Assembly: GCF_037975245.1 (NCBI RefSeq)
Contig: NC_092562.1
Location: 9,899,001 to 9,963,000, forward strand
DNA from: Apostichopus japonicus
Lineage: Eukaryota > Echinodermata > Holothuroidea > Aspidochirotida > Stichopodidae
DNA: 64,000 nt
Direction of reading: 5' to 3'
A program made the position numbers and the translations under genes. The notes under the pieces are model-generated. The model saw only the letters and a program-made list of their open reading frames with translations, did no database searches and was not told where the DNA came from. Positions 37,201 to 52,200 of this stretch are shown here, one piece after another (position 1 is the first letter of the stretch; each line of letters begins with the position of its first letter).

Positions 37201-40200
37201 CAAACTAATATTATATTATATTATATTAATTGCCCGATAAGATAATTTTGCAGTACAAATAAGTGCAATCAGTGACTCTAAATTAACATCCGTTTATTAG
37301 TAGCAGATTCCAATTGAACCAACTAATTTGAGAATAGATTTAAAAGATCCAGGCAGGAGAATTAAATAGAGGACTATTTTGAAAGAACATGATACAAACA
37401 TCTCGGTCGAGAATCAAGGTACTATGTCTAACAATGATCTTTATAGCTTAATGACCTTTATGACCTAGGACGGAGAATCATTTATTCGGAATCACATTGC
37501 AAAATGCTACACAGAATGGGCAAATTGTTATACAAGTGCAATAGATGTATATAGTAGTTCTTCACAGATACAATATTGTTCTTGTGCACAGGAACAATAT
37601 TGTTCTTGTACACAGCAACAATATTGTTTTAGAACAAAGTTCAAACTCCTCAAAACTGCTATGCCAACAAATTTGACCAGTAAATTATTCCCTGTGGGGA
37701 GTCGTGCAGTAACCGCATAATATGGCTCCTGACCTTCTAAAATAACCCCAAATCAAAATAAGTGGAGTAGATAAACAGAGGATGCTGATTATCTCAAGTA
37801 ATATCAGGTAACAAGATCAGCACTAACCAAGGAGCTACTAAACACTTTTCTCAGAAGTAATATGCAACAGACTATTGTGCTAATATAACAGTGAAACCTC
37901 CAGCCTGCATGCTGTTGACTGACAGATTCCTTACCCACCGAATTAAAAAGGTTTGAAGAGTCTCAACAGGTTGGAGCTGTACTCCACAGTCCATGACTTG
38001 AGATTGCATCATAACAGTGCACCACTAATGACTGTTAAAGGCATTGAAGACTCGCCCCAAACCGCATGCGGCCATCTGAATAAGTTAACTTTCTGTCGCT
38101 TGCAAGTGACGTTTTGTTCATGTTGCTACAATATGCAGACAGTAATGAAACGTGTTATCTTAATTGTTATCTTTAGCTGGACCTGAGATGTCCATCGCTG
38201 TATCGTTTGTATACTGTGAGTGGGTATTGACTGTACTGACTGTACACTAGTGTCTAATTACCGACTGTAGCAAGCTGTGTGTGTATTTTCTGGGACCGAT
38301 GGTTATGTTTAACACTTCTGTTACACCTCATTCGAAACTAGGTCAAATTACCGGCATTAGATGTCTCTTTTTGCGTGAGTCTTCACAACCTTTAACTGTA
38401 AATATGAGTTTTTTGGGGTCAAATAATTCTCTGCTCTTGTTTAAACTGTATTAATATGATATCAGACTAGACATGTATGTATTTATTTATTTCTTCATGC
38501 CTCAGGAGAATGCATCAATCGTGTGGGAGGATACCAATGTTCCTGCATCAATGGCTGGTTTGGAATCCACTGCGAGGAGGATGGCGACCAGTGTACCTCC
38601 TCACCTTGTCGAAACCAAGCCACTTGCCTGGACCTGGTCCAAAATTATCAGTGTCTATGTGCGGCCGGGTTCGAAGGTAAGCTCACACGATTTCAAACAG
38701 TTATTACTTCCACCGTCCAGGTTTTGTTTGCATGCGTTAACCTTGTGATGAGAACCCAGTCGTCAATACCACTACAACAGTGTACCTTGTTGCATCCATA
38801 AGAGGGAATCCCAAAAGGAATAGAGTCAAAGGTCACAAGGGGAACAATCTGTTTTTTTTAGAAAGAATGTTTTTGTTCGGTGGGGGTAAGAGATATCCAA
38901 GGAGGGTTCCTGTTGAGTAGTCTGTTTATACTGATGGCTGTAAAGGAGAGTCAAAGGATTAAAGGAGGGAATAGCAGAAAGAGAGAGAGAGAGGTTGTGA
39001 GATAGCTAGCTATTGGACTAAGGATTGTAGTACATAAGTCTGTACTTGTATTTGATACCGTACTCGAATTTTTCTTTTTTCTTCTTGCCGGCGGTAAAAA
39101 GGAACTTGTGTGTGTGTGTGTGGATATATATATGTATGTGACACATAGGAAGACTGTTTATTTCTGGATATTGAAACATTTTGGAATCAAAATTCTATAC
39201 TGTAAATTCCTTTACAGTGAATGAAATGGTTGATGTGCCCAAACTGGATTGCTACAAATAAGAACTGGAAATTTGTGATCTTTTCTGATCCTCACTAAAT
39301 TCTTGGACAAATTTAACTCACTTGGTCTGCAATAGTCAGATAATTATGTGGAATTTTGAGCAAATTGTATGGCAATGAATCACAAAGCCAACTGGCCTAT
39401 TGGTTGGTACTCGTACTTAGGGCTCTTTACTCTGTCTATGAGGGTGTCTGTCCTTCTAATGATAACTATTAATGTGCTATTGAATTCCACACTACAAATC
39501 TATGCTAATTCTGCTCTGTTACCAATGGAACACTTCTGTCGGACGTTTCACGTCCCTCAACTAACACCGGTCATAATATTTCCCCTTTCTGTGTCCGCTT
39601 GTCAGGCAATCAGTGCGAGACCGACATTAACGAATGTCTGAGCTTTCCCTGCGGAAACAATGCTACCTGTATGGAAGAAGTAGGACGCTACACCTGCCAT
39701 TGCATACCTGGTTATACCGGCCTTCTCTGTGAGTCCGAACTATTTGAATGCGCCAGCAGTCCTTGCCTGAATGGAGCTACCTGCAGTGATCTCCTGAACG
39801 GCTATCGGTGCCTGTGTCCAAGCGGTTTCGCAGGCTTTAACTGTGAGGTCAATATCGATGATTGCAGCGGCCATGGCTGTCGGAATGGCGCCCCCTGTAT
39901 TGACCTAGTGAATAGCTACAGGTGCCAGTGCCTTGCTGGATTTCAGGGACAATTCTGTGAGTTTGAGGTCAACGAATGTAACAGCCGGCCGTGTTTAAAC
40001 GGAGGGACCTGTGTAGACGAGGTGGCAGGGTTCTTCTGCGATTGTCTTACAGGTTATAATGGATCACAGTGTGAAGTAGACGTCGACGAATGCCAGTCAG
40101 CGCCGTGTCAGAATGGTGCTACCTGTGCAGATCAACCAGGCGGCTACCAATGTCTCTGCGCTCCTGGCTACCAGGACAGTCACTGTAGCAGCGAAATCAA

Positions 40201-43200
40201 CGAGTGCAGCAGCTCCCCCTGTCTCGAAGGGGGAACTTGCCTGGATTCTGTGAATGGCTATCAGTGTCTATGCCCCGTCGGTTTCCTCGGGAATAGATGC
40301 GAGGAAGAGATACGAGAGTGTGCCAGCCAGCCGTGTCAGAACCAAGCCACATGTAGGGATCTGATTGGTCGGTATCTCTGTGACTGTACCGTCGGCTACA
40401 CGGGGGAAAACTGCGAAGCAGAGATCGACGAGTGTGCTAGTGATCCTTGCCTTAACGAGGGTACGTTGTTAAACTCCCTTGTATTTAGTCTCACTGTTAT
40501 TTAATGCACAGAATAAAAAATATTCTCTCTGCTAATTGTTGAAGATAAATAGAAACATTAAAATTTTTATTTAGTATTTATCGTGTATTTAGGTTACATA
40601 GTTTCAAGCTTGATCCGCGAAGGTTCATTTAAGTATCCTTCATTTTTATCCTGTCAAAAGCTGGCGACCATTGTGATAAGGAAAAGTCAGAGGTGGCAGG
40701 GGGGGGTCTGATGGGTTGAGGAGGGGGATCAGATTACCCAATTACAAGTGCCCAACATTTGGATCTGACACAATGTGAAAATTCAGTTTCCTTCATAATG
40801 TTTTGTGAAGAAGGTGCTGGGTTAATATATCATAACCTATCATTAATTTTGGCAATGAAAATATTTGAATGATGCGATGTCAAAGGTCAACTGACATGAG
40901 GACTGCTACTGTAAGTGAAAGCCTTCTTAAACCCAGGTGCACCCATATCACAGATATCACAAGTGACAAATGTTTCAGTAATATTGTTGAGGATTGAAAA
41001 TCCTTTCAAGTTTGTTTCTTCCGATATCACTTTGAGCAGGCTTGTTACACTCATTGAAATAGGGCATTAATTTCTTGTTATTCTGAACTGTACTATTATT
41101 CAGGAAATTATTTCTGTAACTGTGTCCTGACAACAGTCTTTGTTTTTTTTTTTTTATCTCACAGGAGATTGCCAAGATGTCATAGGTGGCTACCAATGTG
41201 ATTGTCTATCCAGTTTCACTGGAGTTCAATGTGAGATCTTCGTGGACGCGTGCTCCTCCAACCCCTGTAAGAACGGCGGTGCATGTCGCAACACAGGTAC
41301 CGGTCAGTTCATCTGCGACTGCGAACCGGGCTACGGCAGCTTGCTCTGCGAGGTGGAGAGAAACGAATGCGAGAGTAACCCCTGCCAGCACAATGGACAG
41401 TGTCTCGACGGTATCAACTCCTATCGTTGCATCTGCCTCACCGGATACACGGGTAGGACTTCTGTTCGGTGTTTAGGTCTTCCGTTACAGTACTGATTTC
41501 GCTTAACTCCCGTTGAAAAAAAATCAACGATCGATAAAAAACGTTGAAAATCGATAAAAAACGTTGAAAATCGGTTAAAAACGAATAATTTCGTTGACAA
41601 GATTTAGACTACTGCGGGCACGGGTTGTCAACGAAAATTCCACGAAAGTTATCGCGATCAAAAACCGCAAAGGCAATTCTAGACATATCAAGGTTGTGAC
41701 TTGCGTTGAATCCTTAGTTTAACTACAGCCGTTTTCAGACTCTACCAGAAGTTGTAGAGGAATATTACAAATGTTACAAAAGTTTGATTGTAGATAGAGT
41801 AAGTTCTTTACTAGGTGTTTGAAAAATGATTTGGCTAGGATAATAAAAACTAGTCTTGATCGATCGTAATAAGCACATTCTACGACTCTTAAGTTATAGG
41901 CTAGTATTAAACTAAGATAAGTTTAGGTTAGCTCACCAAGGAACGCAGCGTCAGAAAAAATAGAAATAAAAAAAAAAAAATATCCACAATGAAACATTCG
42001 TAGCTGGATATCAAAGAGATCTTTATTTCCAATAAATTCCTGTGTTACTTGACGTACTACAGTACCGTTTACTACAGAACATCACTCACTAAACAAACTT
42101 TTCTGAGAGCGCATTCCGTACAAAAAATCTCCCCCAGCTTCAATGCACGCAAAAATAAAAAACATCCTGTTATTTTCCCCCTAACCCGTTACTGTAAGTT
42201 GCCCGCGAATGCAGATGGACTGCCCTGGTATTTAGGTCGCAGCCTGGGTCTGGGCCACCTGCAGTTTGCTGCTAACATGTGTATTCCCTACCCTGGATAT
42301 CCCCACCGCCAAACTTTTTTTGAGAGGCTTAGTCCAATCATAAACCTGGCTTTGTCAAATTCACGCCTACCATCTGTTAATTAGCATAGTATTTATCTGA
42401 ACCTTTGGCTGGCTGCCTCTAGAAGCAAACATTATTTTACCCCTACTGTTCGTAATGGAATGGATGTTACCTGAAAACCAAATATTCATTCATATTATAA
42501 GTAGAACAATCCAGCAGGGATAGAAAGTTTATCTTGAATGAACCAATCAGAAGTCGTGCTATTAATAAAACTTGAAACACCTGGCCAGCAAGAGAGTTGC
42601 AAACAATTGTATCCATGACTACTAAGTAAATAAAGCAGTGACTTGGGGCCCACGTTGGGTAGAAATCTGTGGAAAATGAATATATTTTCATTGCTTATTT
42701 GAGTATTGTATATTGGGAAGAGCTGATCAAACATTAGTAGGGAGGGCTTTCAACTAGCCTGACGGCTTTCAACTGGCCTGACGGCATGTACATTTAATTT
42801 AATGAGAAGGGGGAGTTTTTATGAGTCTCCCGGTATGCGTCACATGAGAAGTAAATGTTTTTGTTTTTCGGTTTTATCATCGTTTTTCAAGTGGAACAGC
42901 TCATAAAATCATATCAAATGAAAATAATACATATTTGAATATCCTTCCTTAGTTTTACTAATCAGGAATGTTTAATAAAGCATGCAATGCATCGTTCGAA
43001 AAAGGTAATTTTAAAGTAGAATTGAAAATGAACGACATAAAACAATATCTGTGAAGCGTGTGGAGCACAACTTTGAATATTCGTTGTGAAAGAAAACATA
43101 GCGAACGATGCTTATTGCGTACAGTAAATAAATTTCGCGGAACTGGTATAGAGAAATTACGTACTGCAGCTTACGTCAGAGAAGCTCATAAATGACACAG

Positions 43201-46200
43201 GTGGACAGAGCGCATCAAAATTCGGTTTAGGAAATCCCTATACAGCCGACAAAAGTCGATATCTCCTTCCGTTTTCGAGTTATAAGCGATTTTGTGTTTT
43301 TGCGATATGGTTTTTAGTATATTTTCATTCAATAAGGTCGTTTTTGTGTGTGTTTAAGTAAGGGTGTGACCCAACAGATATTTCGCTAACCGTTTCACTG
43401 TATCGCCTGCCGGTCGGTTTAACGTTTAAACGCCGTTTCCCGATCGCGGTTTTTTCGACGCACGGTCACTCGACTTTTAATGAAAATAGGACATAATGAG
43501 TACAATAATTAAGGTTTTTTTTCCCAGCAGGTAGCAATTGAGGCAACAAGACACTCGATCAATGTATGTTAATTACTAATTAGGCCCAATAATATTGCGA
43601 ACCTTTCGTGTAATAATTGCTGAAAAGAATAACACACATGATCAGTATTCGTGGTGTTCAGAAGTTCAGATCACTGAATTTATATCACTCGGCCTTCGGC
43701 AACATCGTAACTTTTGAAGAAAAAAACAATATATTTGTCTATCTATCACAAGATTTTTAACAAAAACTCGCCTAAATTAGTAAACTTACCCACCTTTCCT
43801 GCTTACTTATTAAAAGTCATGTTAAGAAAACAAATTACGCACGCACGTGTTGTGCGATGGGTTGTAAAAATCAAGTTGAAACTGGTTTGAGCAGCCTCCG
43901 ATTTCATTTTCTTTCTCTTGTGTCACATACATGATACAGTAACTTACATTTGATACAAAAGTTAATTCAACAACAGCCAAAATTTGTGTCGCAATAGGTT
44001 AAGTTTTAATCGCGCTGCGCAGTACCATTCATAATTTGCATATAACATCAAAATTTACACTCGGCATCCAGATGGCGGGAGATGTAACATCATGTTCAAT
44101 GTGTTGTGTTGTTCCCATGGTGCGATGAACTTGGGCAAAGTTCAATGACCTACTTATGTTCTGTGACCAATGTCAGTGGGAATTATGTGTGTAAAATCTC
44201 AGGTTTTTCCATGTGTTATATATATAGAAGTTTTACGTAAGCGAAGCGAATTTTAAGGCGGCTCGTTGATTGTGAGGAAGCACTTATCTAAGCATCAATA
44301 TTTGTGAAAAATATCGTAAGTTTTTCATTTTCATTCATTTTCTTTTATGTTTGCCGCAATCCCGCCCGCAATGCATGCACAGCATAATACAATGTGTGAA
44401 AAAAATGGCTGTACACGTGCAGACCTGAGAGAGCAAACTGGCCTTGTGTTGTTAATGTTATATGGGTACTTTCTAGAACGACCATTTGCGTCTTTTGGGG
44501 TCAACATATTTTCACACGGGATTTCAACATGCCATTGATCGATGTACACGGGTGATATATGTCACAAATATTAACTGGGAAAATGAATTGACGACACTAT
44601 CATGAGCTTATGACTATTGGCCTACTACTTTAGTTATATTGAACACATTATTCATGCCTAAAACATCGTTTTTCTGTTTTTTTATAGATAGTTTGCAGTA
44701 CATTACTAAGTTCTTCACATATTTTTAAATAATTTTCATGTTTAAAATGTAAACAAAATAGAAAAAATAAAAAGAGAAAACGCCTTTTTGAAAAATGGAA
44801 GCGTCCTCGCAGAATGGGCGGGGCATCTTTATTTTGCTTCAAGTAACATGTTTTCGCTCGGCAACAAAGTTTCATACTTCAACTCTCATAAAAAACCAAA
44901 TTTACATCTCTTAGAAATAACTATTTTTCGTAATCTGCAAGTAAACCAAGCTTATATGTCCATTCACTGTTATTTAAATGGTTAAACAGAACTTCAACTT
45001 ATTTGGAAGGGTGCCTCGTGGTACATAGCTTTGACTGCAACCTCTCTTTCGGCCTGGCGAAGTTAAGACTTATGTCACTGTGTTTGGGGTTCACAGTCAG
45101 AAAACGTCCCCCGTCAGTTTAATTACACGTTTCTTTGAGTGTTACTACTCATATAAGCATGAGAATGCTTTTGAAAATATTCTTGCTTTCAAACGACTGA
45201 ACCAAAGTCTAACTGATATTAATAAACGAAGTTACGCGTTTTCCGACGTTTCGCGTAACCACAAATTGACCTTCTATTTCGTTTAAAAAAGAATTTCAAC
45301 GTACCGTTGAAAATTCCACGAAGGAAATGACTGAGATAACCAATCGATAAAATTCGATAAAAATCGATAAAAATCGGGGAATTTCGGTGAAAAACGAAGA
45401 ATTTCGGTTATTTTTCTTTCAACGAATTTTAACGGGAGTTAAGCGAAATCAGTACTGTATAATCCTCTCTTTGTCCCTCCACTGTTTATCTCCTACCTCT
45501 CCTCTTCCCCTGTTGCTTTCTTCACTCCATCCTTTGTCTACTAATCCCCTTACATCTCATTGTGTTCACCGTGCTCATTAACCTGTCTGTATTCTGTGCG
45601 TGTTTTTGTCCCTTCTGTTACTGTTACTTGTCATTCAGCCTCTGAAGAAGATCCTGCTAGGATCGAAACATCAGGCCAACTTACTTTTACACGTCTTCTG
45701 TGATAGAATGACAGCATGTGTTGAGTTTTGATAAGTATTCCTTAATTGGTTTATGAAGGAACACCGTGTGTAGCAGAATATAAAAAAACTGCTTACTTAT
45801 TGAATGACATATAAGGGTACCTCTGTAAAAAAATTGTGGTAGCAAGTTATGTTGAGTAACAAAATGTCACGCATGACTTAATAAGTGCGAGTATCTTCTT
45901 GATATGAATCAATTTACTTTTGTAATCCCTGTGGCCGAACAAAATCATCAGGTTTTGTCAGTTTGATGGTGATTGAACTTTGAAAGTGATGTTTCTGGAC
46001 TTATAAACTGCTACTGGATTGCATGAACTATCAAAAGCAAGAGAATAGTTCTCACCGGCATCCCACAGTTGCATTAATTGTAATTGTGACATTTGTCCTT
46101 ATCATGTAGTACTGTTTCATGTGAAGGTCTAATCCACTATGGTTCAATACTAACCTGTTACTGTTGTGTATAATTTGAAGATTGAGCCACAAACATTTTA

Positions 46201-49200
46201 CATTTTGACTCGCTGAAAGAAGAAGTAAACATGAAAGAAAGAAGGAGTGTTAAAGTTAGAGGCCCTGACATTTCGATCCTAGCAGGATCTTCTTCAGAGA
46301 CCGACTGCTGGCATCAAAACCTTTAACACAGAAGTAAATGTAAACAATAAAATATTACGATGGGTGATCCCTAGTACAGATTACATCATTTATAACAAGA
46401 AGAAACATCCCATGAAAATGCTAATTTATTTATTTCTTTATTTCTTTCTTTTATTTCTTTATTTCTTTTTTCTCTCCATCCCTTGTCTACTAATCCCCTT
46501 ACATCTATCTCTTTGTGCACACCATGCTCATTAACCTGTCTGTATTCTGTGCATGTTTTTGTCCCTTTTGTTACTGTTACTTGTCATTTAGCCTTTTGAA
46601 GAAGATTCTACTAGGATCGAAACGTCAGGCCAACTTACTTTAACACATTCTCTTACACAGGCTCTCTAGTGGATAAGCAGTTTGCTAACAGTTTTATTTT
46701 ATTTATTTCTTAACTTGGTATTTTTCTGTTTTTGACAATCTTTTCCAGGTACTTTCTGTGAGGAGGAGATCAATGAGTGTTTATCAAACCCTTGTCAGTT
46801 TAGCGGAACCTGTGAGGACAGTCTAAACGGTTATACATGCAGCTGCACAGAGAACAGAGTGGGCCGCCACTGTGAACTCATCTCTGCCTGTGCGGACAAC
46901 CCCTGTATGAACGGTGCTGTGTGTGAAATCCCAGCAAACGGTATAGGTGACCCTACATGTATCTGTCTAGATGGGTATCAAGGGACACTATGTCAGACTG
47001 ATGTGAATGAATGTCAGAGTGGCCCCTGCAGTGTAGGTGGTAAGTGAATGTTTAAAATGAGGCAATTATTAAAGAACTAGCCCATACAAAAAAGTCCTGC
47101 ACAAAATCCTGCATAAAATCCTGCAGGATTTTATGCAGCATCCTGCAGGATTTATGCCAGGATTTGGCCACATCCTGCATGCTTATGAATGATTCTTGTA
47201 CATGCATCATGGAATCCTGCATGCATATGAAGGATTCTTGTACGTTTAGAAGGAATCCTGTTCCATATGCAGGAATCCTATAGGATTCCTGCAGGACATT
47301 TTTGTATGGGCTGGTTTTGTGGTCATTTTAGATCAATTCTTTATACTTTTATACCAGGTGTTGACAAACTTTGAAAGAACTTTCTGTCGATCTTGCTGAG
47401 TGTGACCAAAATATAAGTCGATAAATCTTGCAGAAACCAACTTGTTTTTGCACATTTGTCAATTCATGCATTGCAAAACAGAAAGGGACAGGTATAAATG
47501 AAACAGATGAACAATTCGTTCATAACAATTAATGTTAAAGCTTACTTTGTTTTTACTATGGAATGCAATAAACTCTGAATCACAATCGTCTAATTCCTAA
47601 GTTGCTACACCGTTAATCAGAGAAGAGGTTGCAGTAACTATGAGATAAAGGAATTTGTGAGGAACATTGTGAAACTGGAAGTAGTCCTTTTTGAAAGTAG
47701 TTAGTGATAATCCATATGAAAATTTGTATTAATATGAACTCTTTATTAATATGAAATTTGTATTAATATGAAGGTTTCTCACTGTTGATTTTTTACTTTC
47801 CTGTAACAAATATCTTAGAAGGCAAAGTGTTACCTGTAGACGAAAGAGATATATGAGCAATGTAAAAATTGCAGCTGTCAGGTCTTGTCGTTTTTCTCTT
47901 GTGTTGTTGTTTGCTTATAGTATGCTGTCTTTATATGACCTTTATATGACATATATTGTACAGCTGTTTCATGTTATACTACACTCTGTAAATGCTATGT
48001 TTATGCTATGAAATGGTCCATTAACATCATTGATGTAAAGTCCAGATGCTACTGAATCTATGTTATATCTGTTCTCTGTCCTTGTAGAGACATTGGATCG
48101 TTATATCTTGAATTCACCTATGATATGCTATGTTTGATTATTACTTATTTTGGTATGCCATGCCTATGCCAAGGTATGGTATATTATGCAATGCCATGCT
48201 ATAGTATGATATGCTGTGCTATGTTCTGTTATGGTATATTATATGATGCTATAGTTTAATATGCTGTGCTATGTTCTGTTGTGTTATGGTATATAATGCT
48301 ATGTGATGCTATTGTATGATATGCTGTGCTGTGCTATGTTCTGTTATGGTATATTATGCTAGGCTATGCTATTGTATAATTTGCTGTGCTATGTTCTGTT
48401 ATGGTATATTATGCTATGCTATAGTATGATATGCTGTGCTATGTTCTGTTATGGTATATTATGCTATGTGATGCTATAGTATGATATGCTGTGCTATGTT
48501 CTGTTATGGTATATGATGCTATGTGATGCTATTGTATGATATGCTGTGCTATGTTCTGTTATGGTATATTATGCTATGCTATAGTATGATATACTGTGCT
48601 ATGTTCTGTTATGGTATATTATGCTATGCTATAGTATGATTTGCTGTGCTATGTTCTGGTATGGTATATTATGCTATGCTATAGTATGATATGCTGGGCT
48701 ATGTTCTGTTATGCTATATTATGCTATGCTATAGTATAATATGCTGTGCTATGTTCTGTTATGCTATATTATGCTATGCTATAGTATGATTTGATGTGCT
48801 ATGTTCTGTCATGGTATATTATGCTATGTGATGCTATAGTATGATATGCTGTGCTATGTTCTGTTATGGTATATTATGCTATGTGATGCTATAGTTTGAT
48901 ATGCTGTGCTATGTTCTGTTATGGTATATTATGCTATGTGATGCTATAGTATGATATGCTGTGCTATGTTCTGTTATGGTATATTATGCTATGCTATAGT
49001 ATGATATGCTGTGCAATGTTCTGTTATGGTATATTATGCTATGCTATAGTATGATATGCTGTGCTATGTTCTGTTATGCTATATTATGCTATGCTATAGT
49101 ATAATATGCTGTGCTATGTTCTGTTATGCTATATTATGCTATGCTATAGTATGATTTGATGTGCTATGTTCTGTCATGGTATATTATGCTATGTGATGAT

Positions 49201-52200
49201 ATAGTATGATATGTTGTGCTATGTTCTGTTATGGTATATTATGCTATGTGATGCTATAGTGACTTATTCCTAACATCGAACAGATGCATGCTCTTGGGCG
49301 ATTTTAACATTCGCGTCAATCGTGTTCTTGAACCAGGCTCAGAGGCATTTATCAACTTGCTCAATGCATTATCGCTGAATCAATTGGTTTCTGGTCCAAC
49401 TCATATTTCTGGGAATACTCTGGACCTGATACTAGTCCGGGAAAACAGTGACTTTTCTGTCACAAATATTAGGACGGATTTTTCTCTTTCCGATCATCGA
49501 TTCATATTGGCGACTCTATCTACATCTCGCCCAGTACTGGTGCGGAAACAAATTCAGTTCCGCAAGTTGAATTCGATTGATCGGGAGAGATTTAGATCGG
49601 ATCTTAGTTACGAAATGGATGGGATGATGGCACTTGATTCTCTTGATGATCTGGTAACCGCCTATAATATCCGTACCGAGAGAGTACTGAACGATCATGC
49701 CCCTGTCATCTCTAAAGTAATAACTGTTCGCCAAAGTGTTCCGTGGTTTGATAATGAAGCGTCAAGGCTGAAAACTAAAACACGGAATGCAGAGCGAAGA
49801 TGGTTGAAACATCCAACCTCTGAGAATCATGATTCGTTTCGTTCATTCCGTAACGAATACAAAAACCATGTCGAAGCATTGAAAAGCACCTTCATTCGGA
49901 GGAAGATTGAATCATGTGGCAACGACACCCGTCAACTGTTTGCTACCGTCGCCAACATTACTGGTAGTACAAAGACCAATCCTCTACCGGATGGTGTGTC
50001 AGACGATCAGCTGGCTGGTGACTTTGCCACGTATTTTTATAACAAGGTCGATGTCATCCGGAATGAGCTCGAGCACCATCCTATCTTCATCCCACCTGAG
50101 ATGAGCGTACCACCTTTTGCTTCATTTTCTACCATTGATGTATCGACGGTTACAGCACTCATTCGTAATGCAAAGCCTACGACTTGCCAGCTTGATCCCT
50201 TGCCATCGTCCCTTGTCAAAGAACATTATGACATATTTGCTCCTATATTTTGCAAAATAATTAATACATCGCTCTCCACTGGTAATTTTCACCCTGACTG
50301 GAAACAAGCTATTGTCAAACCACTATTGAAGAAAACTAACCTCGATCATATAAAGAAGAACTATCGCCCGGTTAGTAATCTGTCCTTCCTTTCAAAGATA
50401 GTGGAGAAGTCCTCTCTGATTAGTTTTACTGAACACATCGAGAATCACAGTCTCCTTCCTCCGTATCAAAGTGCATACAGGGCCAACCATAGTACGGAAA
50501 CACTCTTACTGAAATTATATAATGATATCATGTGCAATATGGAGCGCCAGTTATTAACTCCATTTGCCGCTATGGACTTGAGTGCCGCGTTTGACACAGT
50601 CAACCACCAGCTGTTATTGGACATTCTCAAGAAGTGCTTCGGAGTTCACGGGGTAGCTAGAAAATGGGTATCGTCGTATTTATCTGAGAGACAATTCGCT
50701 GTTTGTATAAACAAATCACTTTCTACGCCGATGAAGGTCAATTTCTCCGTACCACAGGGTAGTATAAATGGACCAGTATATTTCACCTGCTATACTAGCA
50801 CAATGAACACATGAATCAGTGATGACCAATTCCTCATTGGCTACGCCGATGACCACAGTATCTACTCTAGTTTTAAACCCGGAGACGTTTCTTCAGAATT
50901 TGAGTCAATCAGGGGTCTTTCATCAACTCTTGAAAATGTGAAACTCTGGATGCAATTTAACCGTCTTAAGATGAATGATGAAAAATCGGAGTTTATCGTT
51001 TTCGGAAGCAATCGCCAACTACCAAAGTGCAATACAGACGTTTTATCCATTGGGGACACTCCCGTCCGTCGTACCCATAGTGTGAAGCTACTAGGTGTTT
51101 ACTTGGATGAAACCCTCAATCTCAAACATCATATTTCCATGAAAGCTCGTGCATCAGCCCTCGCCATGTTTAATCTGAAGAAGATCCGGAAATATTTGGA
51201 CAAGTCGACATGTCTCAAAATTGCAAATGCCATGATTTTCTCTCATATGGACTATTGCAATGGTCTTTTTATCAACCTCCCGGCCTCCACACTTCATCAC
51301 CTACAAAGGATCCAAAATTACACGGCTAAAATTATTCTCGGCAGATCAAAATATGATAGTGCCTCCGCAGCATTGAAGGAGCTGCACATCCTCCCCGTCA
51401 ATGTCCGTGCCGAGTACAAGATCCTCCTCCTCGTTTATAAGTGTTTACATAATTCAGCACCAGCTTATCTGTCCGAGTTGCTGGAAATTAAGACACCTGG
51501 TCATTCAACACGCTCGTCAAAGGGCATCCTTCTTAAGGTTCCTTTCACACGCCGCAATTGTTTCGCAGGCCGCTCTTTCAGCGTCGCTGGCCCTAGACTT
51601 TGGAACGCTCTCCCCGTCGACACAAGAAATTCGAAGACCATCAGAACTTTTAAAGCTACTTTAAAGACTCATTTATTTAAGAAATCGTTTTTATAATTGT
51701 TTTGTTTGTTCAGCGCCATTGAGTGTTTTTTTACAGTAATGTGCGCTATACCAAGTTTTACTACCTTAACCTTAACCCTATATGCTGTGCTATGTTCTGT
51801 TATGGTATATTATGCTATGTGATGCTATGGTATGATATCCTGTGCTATGTTCTGTTATGGTATATTATGCTATGCTATAGTATGATATGATATGCTGTGC
51901 TATGTTCTGTTATGGTATATTATGCTATGTGATGCTATAGTATGATATGCTGTGCTATGTTCTGTTATGGTATATTATGCTATGTGATGCTATAGTTTGA
52001 TATGCTGTGCTATGTTCTGTTATGGTATATTATGCTATGTGATGCTATGGTATGATATCCTGTGCTATGTTCTGTTATGGTATATTATGCTATGCTATAG
52101 TATGATATGATATGCTGTGCTATGTTCTGTTATGGTGTATTATGCTATGTGATGCTATAGTATGATATGCTGTGCTATGTTCTGTTATGGTATATTATGC

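Noticed and set aside
42049-42384. 111-codon ORF as a pogo-like transposase
   Set aside because: No DDE, helix-turn-helix or CENP-B-like features; composition looks random.
45650-45690. Hammerhead ribozyme in the CTGAAGAAG...GAAAC block
   Set aside because: The block resembles the CTGANGA...GAAA core, but has an extra A before the stem, and I could not find pairing for stems I and III. Kept only as a conserved stem-loop.
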